Source: an uncultured Duncaniella sp.
GTDB taxonomy: Bacteria > Bacteroidota > Bacteroidia > Bacteroidales > Muribaculaceae
NCBI GenBank assembly: GCA_910586305.1
Contig: CAJUGS010000002.1
Coordinates: 43,592-107,591, forward strand
Direction of reading: 5' to 3'
Length of the DNA: 64,000 nt
This document shows, piece after piece, positions 1 through 8,969 of the stretch (position 1 is the first letter of the stretch; every line of letters starts with the position of its first letter). The notes below the pieces were generated by a model. The model worked only from the letters and a program-made list of their open reading frames with translations. It had not been told where the DNA came from and ran no database searches. The translations under genes and the position numbers were made by a program.

Positions 1-321
1 GGCATGGGATCTACAGGGAATGTGAAACAGGTCATGGGACTCACCGAGGACCTCGCAGGACGCGACGTCATCATAGTCGAGGACATCATCGACACAGGCA
101 ACACCATGACCAAGCTTGTAGCCGACCTGAAAGCCATGAATCCGGCGTCGGTAAGCATCGCCACCCTCCTCTTCAAACCCGAAGCGCTACAGGTAAAAGT
201 AGACCCGCAATACGTAGGCTTCAGCATCCCCAAGAAATTCATCATAGGCTACGGCCTCGACATCGACGGCCAGGCCCGCAATCTCAACGACATCTACGTC
301 CTCGCTGAGGAGGACGCGTAA
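1..321 (+). CDS. hpt: Hypoxanthine phosphoribosyltransferase (5' end missing)
   Basis: The reading frame is open from the first base, so this is the C-terminal part of a purine salvage enzyme that joins hypoxanthine or guanine to PRPP to give IMP or GMP in the cytoplasm. The PRPP-binding loop is visible as VIIVEDIIDTGNTM (family pattern with the two acidic residues and D-T-G-N-T). Further on, GFSIPKKFIIGYGLDIDGQARN is the conserved C-terminal region of bacterial HPRT. About 107 residues remain of a usual length near 175-180, so roughly the first 70 lie outside the window. It is followed after 28 bases by adk, so two nucleotide-metabolism genes are probably cotranscribed. The ATG at base 4 is internal, not the start. 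Confidence 0.93.
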   Translation, partial: GMGSTGNVKQVMGLTEDLAGRDVIIVEDIIDTGNTMTKLVADLKAMNPASVSIATLLFKPEALQVKVDPQYVGFSIPKKFIIGYGLDIDGQARNLNDIYVLAEEDA

Positions 322-349
322 GAAAAGCCCCCAATAGGATAATTAAGAA

Positions 350-928
350 ATGTTCAACCTTGTGATTTTCGGTGCCCCGGGCAGTGGTAAGGGCACACAG
401 AGCGAAAAACTCATCGACCGCTACGGTCTCACTCACATCTCCACCGGCGAAGTGCTCCGCAAAGAAATAGCAGCCGGCACACAGCTCGGCCAAGTAGCCG
501 ACTCATTCATCTCGAAAGGCCACCTCATCCCCGACGAACTGATGATTCAGATTCTCGCCACAGAGGTCGACCGCCTTCTCCCCGCCTCCAAAGGCTTCAT
601 ATTCGACGGATTCCCGCGCACCATCAACCAGGCCGAAGAGCTGTCGCGTATGCTTGAAGAGCGAGGCGAGAAGCTCCACACCGTCATCGGACTCGAAGTG
701 CCCGACGAAGAACTCACAGCACGCCTCGTCAACAGAGGCAAGACATCCGGACGAGCCGACGACAACCCCGAGACAATCAAAAACCGTCTCGAAGTATACC
801 ACTCGACCACCTCGCCCCTCCGCGACTTCTATATCAAGGACGGCAAGTACACATCGATACACGGACTCGGATCGGTCGACGACATTTTCAGCCGCATCTC
901 GCAGCACGTCGACTCGATCAACAACTAA
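350..928 (+). CDS. adk: Adenylate kinase
   Basis: Cytoplasmic kinase that interconverts ATP + AMP and 2 ADP. The P-loop GAPGSGKGT lies at residues 8-16, the AMP-binding motif DGFPRT near residue 86, and the arginine-bearing LID region near NRGKTSGRADDNPE. At 192 residues it is the short-LID form: there is no zinc-binding Cys4 insertion, as in most Bacteroidales adenylate kinases. The ATG gives an N-terminus (MFNLVIFGAPGSGKGT) that matches the family, so the start is secure. It lies 28 bases after hpt and 12 bases before xseB, so the three probably share a transcript. Confidence 0.97.
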   Translation: MFNLVIFGAPGSGKGTQSEKLIDRYGLTHISTGEVLRKEIAAGTQLGQVADSFISKGHLIPDELMIQILATEVDRLLPASKGFIFDGFPRTINQAEELSRMLEERGEKLHTVIGLEVPDEELTARLVNRGKTSGRADDNPETIKNRLEVYHSTTSPLRDFYIKDGKYTSIHGLGSVDDIFSRISQHVDSINN

Positions 929-940
929 CACAGCGCCACC

Positions 941-1165
941 ATGCAGTTCACTCCCACCGACGAAATGACCTACGCACGATGCGTGGCCGAACTCGAAGAG
1001 ATAATACGCATGATGCAGAGCGACAAGTGCGACATCGACCACCTCGCGGCCTATACCAGGCGCGGAGCCGAACTGCTCAAAGCCTGCCGCACACGCCTCA
1101 CAGCCACCGAGGAGGAACTGCGCACCGTGCTTGCAGGTCTCGAAGCAGCTGCTCCCGAAGCCTGA
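941..1165 (+). CDS. xseB: Exodeoxyribonuclease VII small subunit
   Basis: A 74-residue protein with the helical-hairpin pattern of XseB: YARCVAELEEIIRMMQ, then a block of positively charged and leucine-rich helix (LLKACRTRLTATEEEL) and a short tail. XseB binds several copies onto XseA to form exonuclease VII, which degrades single-stranded DNA to oligonucleotides. The large subunit gene xseA is often adjacent but does not lie in this window downstream; the neighbour is an M13 peptidase. It starts 12 bases after adk. The family assignment rests on size and the conserved AELEEII-type start. Confidence 0.85.
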   Translation: MQFTPTDEMTYARCVAELEEIIRMMQSDKCDIDHLAAYTRRGAELLKACRTRLTATEEELRTVLAGLEAAAPEA

Positions 1166-1210
1166 TACCTCACCTCAACAAACACAGACAAATATCTCAC
1201 AACCAGTCTT

Positions 1211-3265
1211 ATGAAATCATTTCCCCTCATCGTGGCCGGCATCGGCCTCGCATCGGCAATGGTAGCAGCCTGCAGCCACAACTCAACAGAGCACCTGTCG
1301 AGTCTCAACGCTGAGTACATCGACTCTACCATCGCGCCCGGAACCGACTTCTACTCCCATGTCAACAAGAAATGGATGGAAGCCAACCCCCTCACACCCG
1401 AACACGCCCGCTACGGACGCTTCAACGTGCTCGGAGACACCTCTGAGGCACGTGTACGCTCACTCGTAGAAGGACTCGGAGCCACCAATCCCCAGCCCGG
1501 CACAGTGGCCTACAAAGTCTGGACAGTCTACTCGCAGGCCATGGACACCGCACGACGCAACGCCGAGGGAGCAAAGCCCATACTCGCCGACCTCAAGCGC
1601 ATCGAGGACACCCCCGCCGAAGGCATGGACTCACTCTTCATGTGGATGCACGGCAACTACGCAAGCCCATTCTTCGGAGCAGGCCCCATGGAAGATTTCA
1701 ACAACTCCGAGATATACGCAATGTACGTATTCGGAGGAGGCATGGGACTCGGCGACCGTGACTACTACCTCAAAAACGACGAGCGCAACACAGCCGTGCG
1801 CAACGCCTACAAGACACTCATCGCCTCACAGATGAAAAACGCCGGCTACTCCGAAGCCGACGCAGCCCGCATCGTGGCAAACGTCATGAAAATCGAGACC
1901 GCGCTCGCCGACTCGGCTCTCACCCGCGAGGAAAGCCGCGACCTTGTGCGCATGAACAACCGTCGCTCCATCTCGGAAGTCAAAGCAGCATATCCCGCCA
2001 TACAGTGGGACACATTCTTCCCGCAGACAATGGGAATAGCCACCCCCGACTCAGTCATCGTCACCGAGCTCGCAGCCGTCAACCAGGCAAACAGCCTCAT
2101 GGCCTCGCTCTCCGACCGCGAGAAGAAAGACTACTACCTCTGGAAATATGTCAGCCAGGCCTCTTCCGAACTCTCCGACGACTTCACCCTCGCCAACTTC
2201 GAATTCTCCAAGGTGATGAGCGGTGTACAGGAGCAGCGCCCCCTCTGGAAGCGTGCCCTCGGTGCCACCGAAGGTGCCCTCGGCGAGGCCGTGGGTGAGC
2301 TTTATGTAGAGAAATACTTCCCCAAGTCCTCCAAGGAATACATGATCGGACTTGTCGAGAACCTCCGCACAGCCCTCGGACAGCACATCGACAACCTCGA
2401 CTGGATGAGCGACGCCACAAAGGCCAAAGCCCGCGAGAAACTCGCAGCGTTCACCGTCAAGATCGGATATCCCGACAAGTGGAAAGACTACACCTCGATG
2501 AACATCGACCCCGCCCTCAGCTACTACGAGAATATGCACAACGTGTCCATGTGGCACCAGCGCGACACATACTCCAAATGGGGCAAGCCGGTAGACCGCA
2601 CCGAGTGGGGAATGACTCCTCAGACCGTCAACGCCTACTACAACCCCATGGCCAACGAAATCGTATTCCCCGCCGCAATTCTCCAGGCACCCTTCTTTGA
2701 CCCCAACGCCTCCGATGCCGAAAACTACGGCGGAATCGGAGTGGTGATCGGCCACGAGATGACCCACGGATTTGACGACCAGGGCCGCAACTTCGACGCA
2801 AAGGGCAATATGACCGACTGGTGGACTGCCGAAGACGCAGCCAAATTTGCCGAAAAGGCCAAGGGCCTCATAGCCCAGTTCGACGAAGTGGAAGTACTCC
2901 CCGGCCTCCACGCCAACGGAGCATACACCCTCGGCGAGAACATCGCCGACCAGGGCGGTCTCCGCGTGGCCATGACAGCCTTCAAGGAGTCTCAGAACAA
3001 GAAAGGCGTAGACATCAACTCCCCCGAAGCCCTCATCGACGGCTTCTCACCCCTCCAGGTGTTCTACATGAACTACGCCAACCTCTGGGCCAGCAACATC
3101 CGCGACGAAGAGATCCGCTCGCTCACACAGGGCGACGTACACTCACTCGGATGCAACCGCGTCAACGTGACTCTGCGCAACATCGAGCCATTCTTCGAAG
3201 CCTTCTCCATCACCGAAGGCCAGCCCATGTTCCGCCCCGAATCAGAGCGCGTCATAATCTGGTAA
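1211..3265 (+). CDS. M13 family zinc metallopeptidase, lipoprotein (PepO-like)
   Basis: A 684-residue neprilysin/PepO-type endopeptidase. The N-terminus is a lipoprotein signal (lipobox around ASAMVAAC, Cys near residue 21), so the enzyme is probably anchored in an envelope membrane and acts on peptides in the periplasm or at the surface. The zinc site HEMTH is at residues 515-519 and the third zinc ligand lies in ENIADQGG, near residue 576. The NAYYNP substrate-binding motif and the family's C-terminal block ending in a Trp (VIIW) are both present. Length is normal for M13. It ends just before a strong hairpin terminator. The substrate is not known; M13 enzymes generally cut short peptides. 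Confidence 0.95.
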   Translation: MKSFPLIVAGIGLASAMVAACSHNSTEHLSSLNAEYIDSTIAPGTDFYSHVNKKWMEANPLTPEHARYGRFNVLGDTSEARVRSLVEGLGATNPQPGTVAYKVWTVYSQAMDTARRNAEGAKPILADLKRIEDTPAEGMDSLFMWMHGNYASPFFGAGPMEDFNNSEIYAMYVFGGGMGLGDRDYYLKNDERNTAVRNAYKTLIASQMKNAGYSEADAARIVANVMKIETALADSALTREESRDLVRMNNRRSISEVKAAYPAIQWDTFFPQTMGIATPDSVIVTELAAVNQANSLMASLSDREKKDYYLWKYVSQASSELSDDFTLANFEFSKVMSGVQEQRPLWKRALGATEGALGEAVGELYVEKYFPKSSKEYMIGLVENLRTALGQHIDNLDWMSDATKAKAREKLAAFTVKIGYPDKWKDYTSMNIDPALSYYENMHNVSMWHQRDTYSKWGKPVDRTEWGMTPQTVNAYYNPMANEIVFPAAILQAPFFDPNASDAENYGGIGVVIGHEMTHGFDDQGRNFDAKGNMTDWWTAEDAAKFAEKAKGLIAQFDEVEVLPGLHANGAYTLGENIADQGGLRVAMTAFKESQNKKGVDINSPEALIDGFSPLQVFYMNYANLWASNIRDEEIRSLTQGDVHSLGCNRVNVTLRNIEPFFEAFSITEGQPMFRPESERVIIW

Positions 3266-3301
3266 ACCACATGGTATAAAAACACCATTTCCACATCATT
3301 C

Positions 3302-3339
3302 TCCCCCGGCGCGACAACACTGTCAGCCGGGGGATTTTT
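3302..3339 (+). terminator. Rho-independent terminator after the M13 peptidase
   Basis: TCCCCCGGC (3302-3310) pairs with GCCGGGGGA (3326-3334), a 9-bp stem with a 15-nt loop, followed directly by five T. Confidence 0.85.
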
Positions 3340-3376
3340 CATATCCACGCCATCAGGACGGGAAAGCGATTTCATT

Positions 3377-3406
3377 TTGAATCACACGCGATTTTCACTA
3401 TTTTTG
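3377..3406 (+). promoter_or_regulatory. Bacteroidota-type promoter for the HAD hydrolase gene
   Basis: TTG at 3377-3379, 19-bp spacer, TATTTTTG at 3399-3406 (consensus TAnnTTTG). The ATG at 3426 follows 19 bases after the -7 element, so the leader is short. Confidence 0.75.
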
Positions 3407-3425
3407 CACTCTCAACACGACAACA

Positions 3426-4058
3426 ATGATAAAAAACCTCCTATTTGACCTCGGCGGGGTGATAATGGACCTCGACCGCGACCGCTGCGTCAGAGCCTTC
3501 AACGACCTCGGCATGGCCGACGCAGAAGAACTCCTCGGTGTCTACGGACAGAAAGGCGCATTCCTCGCCCTTGAGCGCGGCGACATCGACGCAGCCGAAT
3601 TCCGCAGACGCATACGCCCAATGTTCTCACACCCCGTAACCGACGACGAAATAGACCGCGCATTCGACCAATTCCTGCTCGGCATACCCGACCACCGACT
3701 CCGACAACTGCGCGAGCTCCGCAAAAACTACGGCATATACCTGCTCTCCAACACCAACCCCATAATGTTCAAAGGATTCATCGCCGACCAGTTCCGAAAA
3801 GAAGGTCTCTCGATGGCCGACTACTTCGACGGCATCGTGGCAAGCTACGAGGCAAGATGCTACAAACCCGACCGCGAAATATTCGACTACACACGCAAAA
3901 ACTGCGGAATAGACGGCGACGAGACACTCTTCTTCGACGACTCTGCCGCCAACGTCGAGGCCGCACGTGACGCCGGATTCAAGGCCGTCCACGTGCCCGT
4001 CGGAGCCGAGTTCACCGACATACTCAAACAATACCTCACCGAAAACCCTCAGGGCTGA
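3426..4058 (+). CDS. HAD-superfamily hydrolase (HAD-IA type phosphatase)
   Basis: A 210-residue soluble protein of the haloacid dehalogenase superfamily. Motif I is LLFDLGGVIMDLD near residues 5-17, motif II is LLSNTN near residue 106, and motif III/IV is the Lys in CYKPDREIFDY followed by TLFFDDSAANVEAA. The cap domain between motifs I and II is helical, as in subfamily IA. Such enzymes are mostly phosphatases for small sugar or nucleotide phosphates; the first Asp would carry the phospho-intermediate. In motif I the second Asp position is occupied by Gly (DLGGV), as in many yihX-like members. The substrate cannot be read from the sequence. It has its own promoter and may be cotranscribed with ribF, 54 bases on. 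Confidence 0.88.
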   Translation: MIKNLLFDLGGVIMDLDRDRCVRAFNDLGMADAEELLGVYGQKGAFLALERGDIDAAEFRRRIRPMFSHPVTDDEIDRAFDQFLLGIPDHRLRQLRELRKNYGIYLLSNTNPIMFKGFIADQFRKEGLSMADYFDGIVASYEARCYKPDREIFDYTRKNCGIDGDETLFFDDSAANVEAARDAGFKAVHVPVGAEFTDILKQYLTENPQG

Positions 4059-4112
4059 CAATACGTTGTTGTATAGTAACCGAACCCAAACCTCGCCCAC
4101 CCGACAGAAACT

Positions 4113-5042
4113 ATGAGACTGATAACCAAATCCGACACCTCGGCACGACGCATAGCTGCCGTGGGGATGTATGACGGCGTTCATGCAGGCCACCGATTCC
4201 TGCTCGACTATCTCCGAATCGAGGCAAAAGGTCGAGGCCTCACCCCCTCGGTCGTCACCTTCTCGCGCCACCCCCTGTCGCTCGTCAGACCTCTCGAAGC
4301 ACCCTCCCTCCTCATGTCGCTCGAAGACCGTGTCGGACTCCTGGGCGAATCGGGAGCCGACGACGTGATACTCCTCAGTTTCAACGAATCGCTGCGGCGT
4401 ATGTCGGCACGTGAATTCCTCTCCATGCTACATCGCCGGTTTGGAATCGACGCCCTCGTCCTGGGATTCAACAACCGCTTCGGCCACGACGGAGTGGAAG
4501 GACTCGACCACTACCGCGCCATAGGCCAGAGCATCGGAGTCGACGTAATCCAGGCACCGGAATATCGCGGCGAAGGCTCACCCGTAAGCTCATCGGCCAT
4601 CCGCCGACACCTCATGGCAGGCCGTCCGGCCGAGGCGGCCCGTATGCTCGGAACACCCTATACCCTGCGAGGAAAAGTGGTGGACGGCCAACACCTCGGA
4701 CGCACCATAGGCTACCCTACGGCCAACATACAGCCCGTGGAGCCCGCAGCACTCATACCAAAGACCGGAGTCTACGCAGCCCGCGTGGTCACCCCCGACG
4801 GAGTGCGTCGCGGAGCCATGGTCAACATAGGCTACCGACCCACCGTGACCGACACCTCCGACTCATCACGCGCAATATCCATCGAAGCCCACATATTTGA
4901 CTTCGAGGGATACATCTACGACGAGGAAATCACATTGGAATTCGTCGACTATCTGCGCCCCGAACGACGCTTCGAATCCACAGGAAAGCTCAAGTCGCAA
5001 CTCGCCGACGACGAGAAAAAAATACGCAGGCTGCTATCCTGA
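4113..5042 (+). CDS. ribF: Bifunctional riboflavin kinase / FAD synthetase
   Basis: A 309-residue enzyme that makes FMN from riboflavin and then FAD. The N-terminal FAD synthetase domain (about residues 12-180) shows the nucleotidyltransferase signature GMYDGVHAGHR, a variant of GxFDGxHxGH, and SSSAIRRHL, equivalent to the ISSTxIR motif. The C-terminal flavokinase domain (about 185-305) shows GRTIGYPTANIQP, the conserved PTAN motif, and GVYAARV. Length is normal. Enzymes of this type serve all flavoproteins of the cell, so no pathway link to the neighbours is implied. A hairpin follows the gene. Confidence 0.95.
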   Translation: MRLITKSDTSARRIAAVGMYDGVHAGHRFLLDYLRIEAKGRGLTPSVVTFSRHPLSLVRPLEAPSLLMSLEDRVGLLGESGADDVILLSFNESLRRMSAREFLSMLHRRFGIDALVLGFNNRFGHDGVEGLDHYRAIGQSIGVDVIQAPEYRGEGSPVSSSAIRRHLMAGRPAEAARMLGTPYTLRGKVVDGQHLGRTIGYPTANIQPVEPAALIPKTGVYAARVVTPDGVRRGAMVNIGYRPTVTDTSDSSRAISIEAHIFDFEGYIYDEEITLEFVDYLRPERRFESTGKLKSQLADDEKKIRRLLS

Positions 5043-5075
5043 CCCTCACCCGGACACACAAAACAACCCCACACA

Positions 5076-5131
5076 GGCCGAAGCGCCGCGGAACCACTCA
5101 CACCCGACATCATTCCGCGGATTCTTCGGCC
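5076..5131 (+). terminator. Hairpin, probable terminator after ribF
   Basis: GGCCGAAG..CCGCGGAA (5076-5093) pairs with TTCCGCGG..TTCTTCGGCC (5113-5131), two 8-bp helices with a small internal loop, followed by a pyrimidine-rich stretch without a clean T run. Confidence 0.55.
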
Positions 5132-5203
5132 CTTCTTCTCACTTCCACCCTCCTTTACCGCACTCCTTCACACCATTTTTCATAAAAACTACTCCGAGTG
5201 TGC

Positions 5204-5231
5204 TTGACTTGGGCATTTTTTTGTAATTTTG
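5204..5231 (+). promoter_or_regulatory. Promoter of pyrG overlapping a false TTG start
   Basis: TTG (5204-5206) and TAATTTTG (5224-5231) with a 17-bp spacer. The last three bases of the -7 element form a TTG in frame with pyrG, which makes the open frame appear longer than the gene. Confidence 0.75.
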
Positions 5232-5252
5232 CGTTTTAAATCAATCACCGGC

Positions 5253-6875
5253 GTGGAAACAAAATACCTATTTGTGACCGGAGGAGTGGTATCATCGCTC
5301 GGAAAGGGCATTATCTCCTCATCACTGGCCTGCCTGCTCAAGGCAAGAGGCTACCGTGTCACCATTCAGAAGTTCGACCCCTACATCAACATCGACCCAG
5401 GAACCCTCAACCCCTACGAGCACGGAGAGTGCTACGTAACCGTTGACGGACACGAGGCCGACCTTGACCTCGGACACTACGAACGGTTCACAAACATCCG
5501 CACAACACGTGCCAACAACGTCACCACGGGACGCATCTACCAGAGCGTCATCGACAAGGAACGGCGCGGCGACTATCTGGGAAAGACCGTACAGATCATA
5601 CCCCACATCACCGACGAAATCAAGCGCAACGTGATGGCCCTCGGCAAGACAGGGCAATACGACTTCGTGATCACCGAAATCGGAGGAGTCGTGGGCGACA
5701 TCGAAAGCCTTCCATTCCTCGAAGCCGTCCGCCAGCTGCGCTGGGAGCTCGAGAACGACTGCCTCTGCATACACCTCACCTACGTCCCCTATATCGCCGC
5801 AGCAAAGGAACTGAAGACCAAACCGACACAGCACTCCGTCAAAGAACTCCAGCACCTCGGCATACAGCCCGACGTGCTCGTGCTCCGCACAGAACACGAA
5901 GTGCCCGCATCAGTGCGCCGCAAGATAGCACAGTTCTGCAACGTCTCTCCCGACGCCGTAGTCGAAAGCCGCGACGCCTCCTCGATCTACAAAGTTCCCA
6001 TGCTCATGCACTCCCAGCACCTCGACGAGATAGTGCTCCGAAAGGTAGGAATCAACCCCGTCGGCGAGCCCGACCTGGGACCCTGGAAGGAATTCCTCTC
6101 GCGCATGGACTCAGCCACAGAGAAAGTCACCATCGGACTTGTGGGAAAATACGTAGAGCTGCAGGATGCCTACAAAAGCATCAACGAAGCCCTCTTCCAG
6201 GCAGCCACCTACATGGGCCACAAACTCGACCTGCGCTACATCCACTCCGAGAAAGTCAATCCCGCCAACGTCGACTCACAGCTCAGCGGCCTCGACGGAG
6301 TGATAATCGCACCCGGGTTCGGCCAGCGCGGTATCGAAGGCAAGTTCACAGCCCTCGAGTGGTGCCGCACACACGACATCCCCACATTCGGCATATGCCT
6401 GGGTATGCAGTGCATGGTCATCGAATTTGCACGCAACGTCCTCGGGCTACGCGAGGCCAACTCCACCGAGATGGACCACGCCACCCCCGACAACGTAATC
6501 GACCTCATGGAGGAGCAGAAAAGCATCCACAACATGGGAGGCACCATGCGGCTCGGAGCCTACCGGTGTGACCTCCGCCAAGGCTCGCGCGCAGCAGCAG
6601 CCTACGGAGCCACCTCGGTCGAAGAGCGCCACCGCCACCGATTCGAATTCAACAACGACTACCGCGCCCGATTCGAGGCAGCCGGTATGCAGTGTGTGGG
6701 CCAGAACCCCGACACACACCTCGTGGAAGTAGTCGAGATTCCGGCACTGCGCTGGTTCATCGGCACACAGTACCACCCCGAATACTCCTCCACCGTCCTC
6801 TCCCCCTCTCCACTCTTCATGGATTTCGTCAAAAACGCCATAAACTATAAGCAAGAAAAAGAACAAAACAACTGA
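5253..6875 (+). CDS. pyrG: CTP synthase
   Basis: Makes CTP from UTP, ATP and glutamine. I choose the GTG at 5253 (product begins METKYLFVTGGVVSS), because the family begins here and because upstream in-frame codons lie inside the promoter. This gives 540 residues, the normal length. The N-terminal synthetase domain has SSLGKGIISSSL and QKFDPYINIDPGT; the C-terminal class I glutamine amidotransferase has PGFGQRG, the nucleophile elbow FGICLGMQC with Cys382, and HPEY. The leader is only about 15 nt long. The stop overlaps the first base of the yidC ATG (TGATG), so both are translated from one mRNA. No unusual residue changes were seen. Confidence 0.97.
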   Translation: METKYLFVTGGVVSSLGKGIISSSLACLLKARGYRVTIQKFDPYINIDPGTLNPYEHGECYVTVDGHEADLDLGHYERFTNIRTTRANNVTTGRIYQSVIDKERRGDYLGKTVQIIPHITDEIKRNVMALGKTGQYDFVITEIGGVVGDIESLPFLEAVRQLRWELENDCLCIHLTYVPYIAAAKELKTKPTQHSVKELQHLGIQPDVLVLRTEHEVPASVRRKIAQFCNVSPDAVVESRDASSIYKVPMLMHSQHLDEIVLRKVGINPVGEPDLGPWKEFLSRMDSATEKVTIGLVGKYVELQDAYKSINEALFQAATYMGHKLDLRYIHSEKVNPANVDSQLSGLDGVIIAPGFGQRGIEGKFTALEWCRTHDIPTFGICLGMQCMVIEFARNVLGLREANSTEMDHATPDNVIDLMEEQKSIHNMGGTMRLGAYRCDLRQGSRAAAAYGATSVEERHRHRFEFNNDYRARFEAAGMQCVGQNPDTHLVEVVEIPALRWFIGTQYHPEYSSTVLSPSPLFMDFVKNAINYKQEKEQNN

Positions 6876-8968
6876 TGGATAGAAACACTCTGACGGGCCT
6901 GCTGCTGATGGGCCTTGTGATTTTTGGCTTCATGTATCTCAACCAGCCCTCAAAGGAAGAGCTGGAACGCCAACGCGCCGAGAAAGAACGCATCGAAGCC
7001 GAAGCCGCCCGGAAAGCCGCCGACCCGGGCCTGATCAAACTCGACTCGGTCTCGCCATCCGAAATCGCTCAGATAGCCGCGACAGTGCGCGAGCTCGGCC
7101 ACACCGACACCGCCACCCATGTTTCCACCCTTAAGGTAGACAAAATCAACCTCAAAGTCGATGCCACAGGCTCCGTGACAGGCACAGTCGAAGCCGACAA
7201 CCAGTCCGTAGCCGTAGCCTCGCTCCTGGCCAACGAGACAGCCTCGATGAAACCCTCGCTCGCAGCCACAGCAATGGCCAACCTCCGCCAGGGACTCGCC
7301 ACGGCAGCTCGTTACAAAGGATTCGCCCACTACCTCTCAGGCGACAGCGTCACACTCAAGCTTGAGAACAAATACCTCTCGCTCGACCTCTCCAACAAGG
7401 GAGGCGTCATTTCGCGCGCAACACTCCGCGACTACAACAGCTACGACTCCACAGCAGTCACCCTTCTGGCCCCTGCGACCGACTCCTACGGATTCACGCT
7501 CACATCGGCCACACAGAGATTCGACACCCGAGAATTCTACTTCACACCCGTCCAGGAGAACGACTCCACAGTATTCATGGGCCTCGACCTTGGCGACGGA
7601 GCAGCATGGGGCATACGATACACACTCCCCGAGGACAGCTACATGGTCAACATCGACATCGTACAGCAGGGTATGCAGTCAGTCATCCCGACCTCGGTGG
7701 CCACGATGGACTTCACTTGGAGCCAGCGTATGCGCCGCCTCGAGGCAGGACGCGTCTTTGAAGAGCGCAACTCCGCACTCTACTATATGTTTGCCGACGG
7801 CGATGTCGACAACCTCTCCGAAAACGGCGAGGACAGCAAGGAAATCACACAGCGTCTGAAATGGGTAAGCTGCAAGAACCAGTTCTTCTCGGCCGTACTC
7901 ATGGCACGCTCCAACTTCGCCGCAGCCAACCTCGAAAGCCGCGAGCTTAAGGAAAACCCCGACTTCATCAAGGAAATGGACGTAGCCCTCACTGTCGACT
8001 ACTCCTCGTCACTCGCCAACCCCGCCTCCTTCGTGATGTACCTCGGACCCAACTCCTACCCCCTCATGAAGGATGTCGAGAAAAACGTGTTCCCCGAGGA
8101 GAATATGCACCTCACCAAGCTCATCCCCCTCGGCTGGCCCATCTTCCGCTGGATCAACACCCTCATCGTCATCCCCGTCTTCTCCTTCCTCGGAAGCTTC
8201 ATCTCCAACTACGGCATCATCATCCTGCTCCTCACCATCTTCATCAAGATAATCCTCTACCCCTTCACCTACAAGAGCCTCATCTCACAGGCCCGTATGC
8301 GACTTCTCGCACCCGAGCTGAAGGCCATCAACGACAAGTATCCCGGACAGGAGAACGCCATGAAACGCTCCACCGAATCCATGGCGCTCTACTCGCGTGC
8401 CGGAGCCAACCCCATGTCGGGCTGCCTCCCCATGCTCCTGCAGATGCCCGTGCTCGTGGCCATGTTCTGGTTCTTCCCCTCAGCCATCGAGCTGAGAGGT
8501 GAGTCATTCCTCTGGGCCAAGGACCTCGCGGCGCCCGACGCCATCATATCCTGGACCGCCAACATCCCCTTCATCTCGTCAACATTCGGCAATCACATCT
8601 CCCTCTTCTGTCTGCTCATGACAGTAACCAACATCGGCTACACCTACCTCAATATGCAGACACAGGCCTCATCCGGAATGCCCGGAATGAAATGGATGAT
8701 GTACCTCATGCCGGTGATGTTCCTATTCATCTTCAACAACTACGCCGCAGGCCTGAGCTACTACTACTTCCTCTCGCTTCTCATCACCATCGCCATGACA
8801 TTCATCTTCCGCAAGCTCGTGAGCGAAGACAAGATGCGCGCCAAGATGGCCGAGAACGCCAAAAAGCCCAAAAAGAAAGGCTGGATGGCACAGAAACTCG
8901 AAGAAGCTCAGAAACAGCAGCAGGCAATGCTACGAGAGCAGCAGCGCCGTGCCGGAAAGAAGAACTGA
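6875..8968 (+). CDS. yidC: Membrane protein insertase YidC
   Basis: A 697-residue inner-membrane insertase that puts membrane proteins into the bilayer, alone or with SecYEG. One TM helix sits at the N-terminus (TGLLLMGLVIFGFMYL), followed by a long charged segment and a large beta-rich periplasmic domain (about 100-400), as in Gram-negative YidC. The conserved C-terminal core (about 430-650) has several TM helices, with PFTYKSLISQARM and GCLPMLLQMPVLVAMFWFF as family signatures. The C-terminal tail is lysine- and glutamine-rich, suited to ribosome contact. Start overlaps the pyrG stop; trmB follows after one base. Confidence 0.97.
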   Translation: MDRNTLTGLLLMGLVIFGFMYLNQPSKEELERQRAEKERIEAEAARKAADPGLIKLDSVSPSEIAQIAATVRELGHTDTATHVSTLKVDKINLKVDATGSVTGTVEADNQSVAVASLLANETASMKPSLAATAMANLRQGLATAARYKGFAHYLSGDSVTLKLENKYLSLDLSNKGGVISRATLRDYNSYDSTAVTLLAPATDSYGFTLTSATQRFDTREFYFTPVQENDSTVFMGLDLGDGAAWGIRYTLPEDSYMVNIDIVQQGMQSVIPTSVATMDFTWSQRMRRLEAGRVFEERNSALYYMFADGDVDNLSENGEDSKEITQRLKWVSCKNQFFSAVLMARSNFAAANLESRELKENPDFIKEMDVALTVDYSSSLANPASFVMYLGPNSYPLMKDVEKNVFPEENMHLTKLIPLGWPIFRWINTLIVIPVFSFLGSFISNYGIIILLLTIFIKIILYPFTYKSLISQARMRLLAPELKAINDKYPGQENAMKRSTESMALYSRAGANPMSGCLPMLLQMPVLVAMFWFFPSAIELRGESFLWAKDLAAPDAIISWTANIPFISSTFGNHISLFCLLMTVTNIGYTYLNMQTQASSGMPGMKWMMYLMPVMFLFIFNNYAAGLSYYYFLSLLITIAMTFIFRKLVSEDKMRAKMAENAKKPKKKGWMAQKLEEAQKQQQAMLREQQRRAGKKN

Positions 8969-8969
8969 C

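Noticed and set aside
5229..5252. Eight additional N-terminal codons of pyrG from a TTG
   Set aside because: The TTG is the end of the -7 promoter element TAATTTTG, so it is upstream of the transcription start; homologous enzymes start at the GTG 5253.
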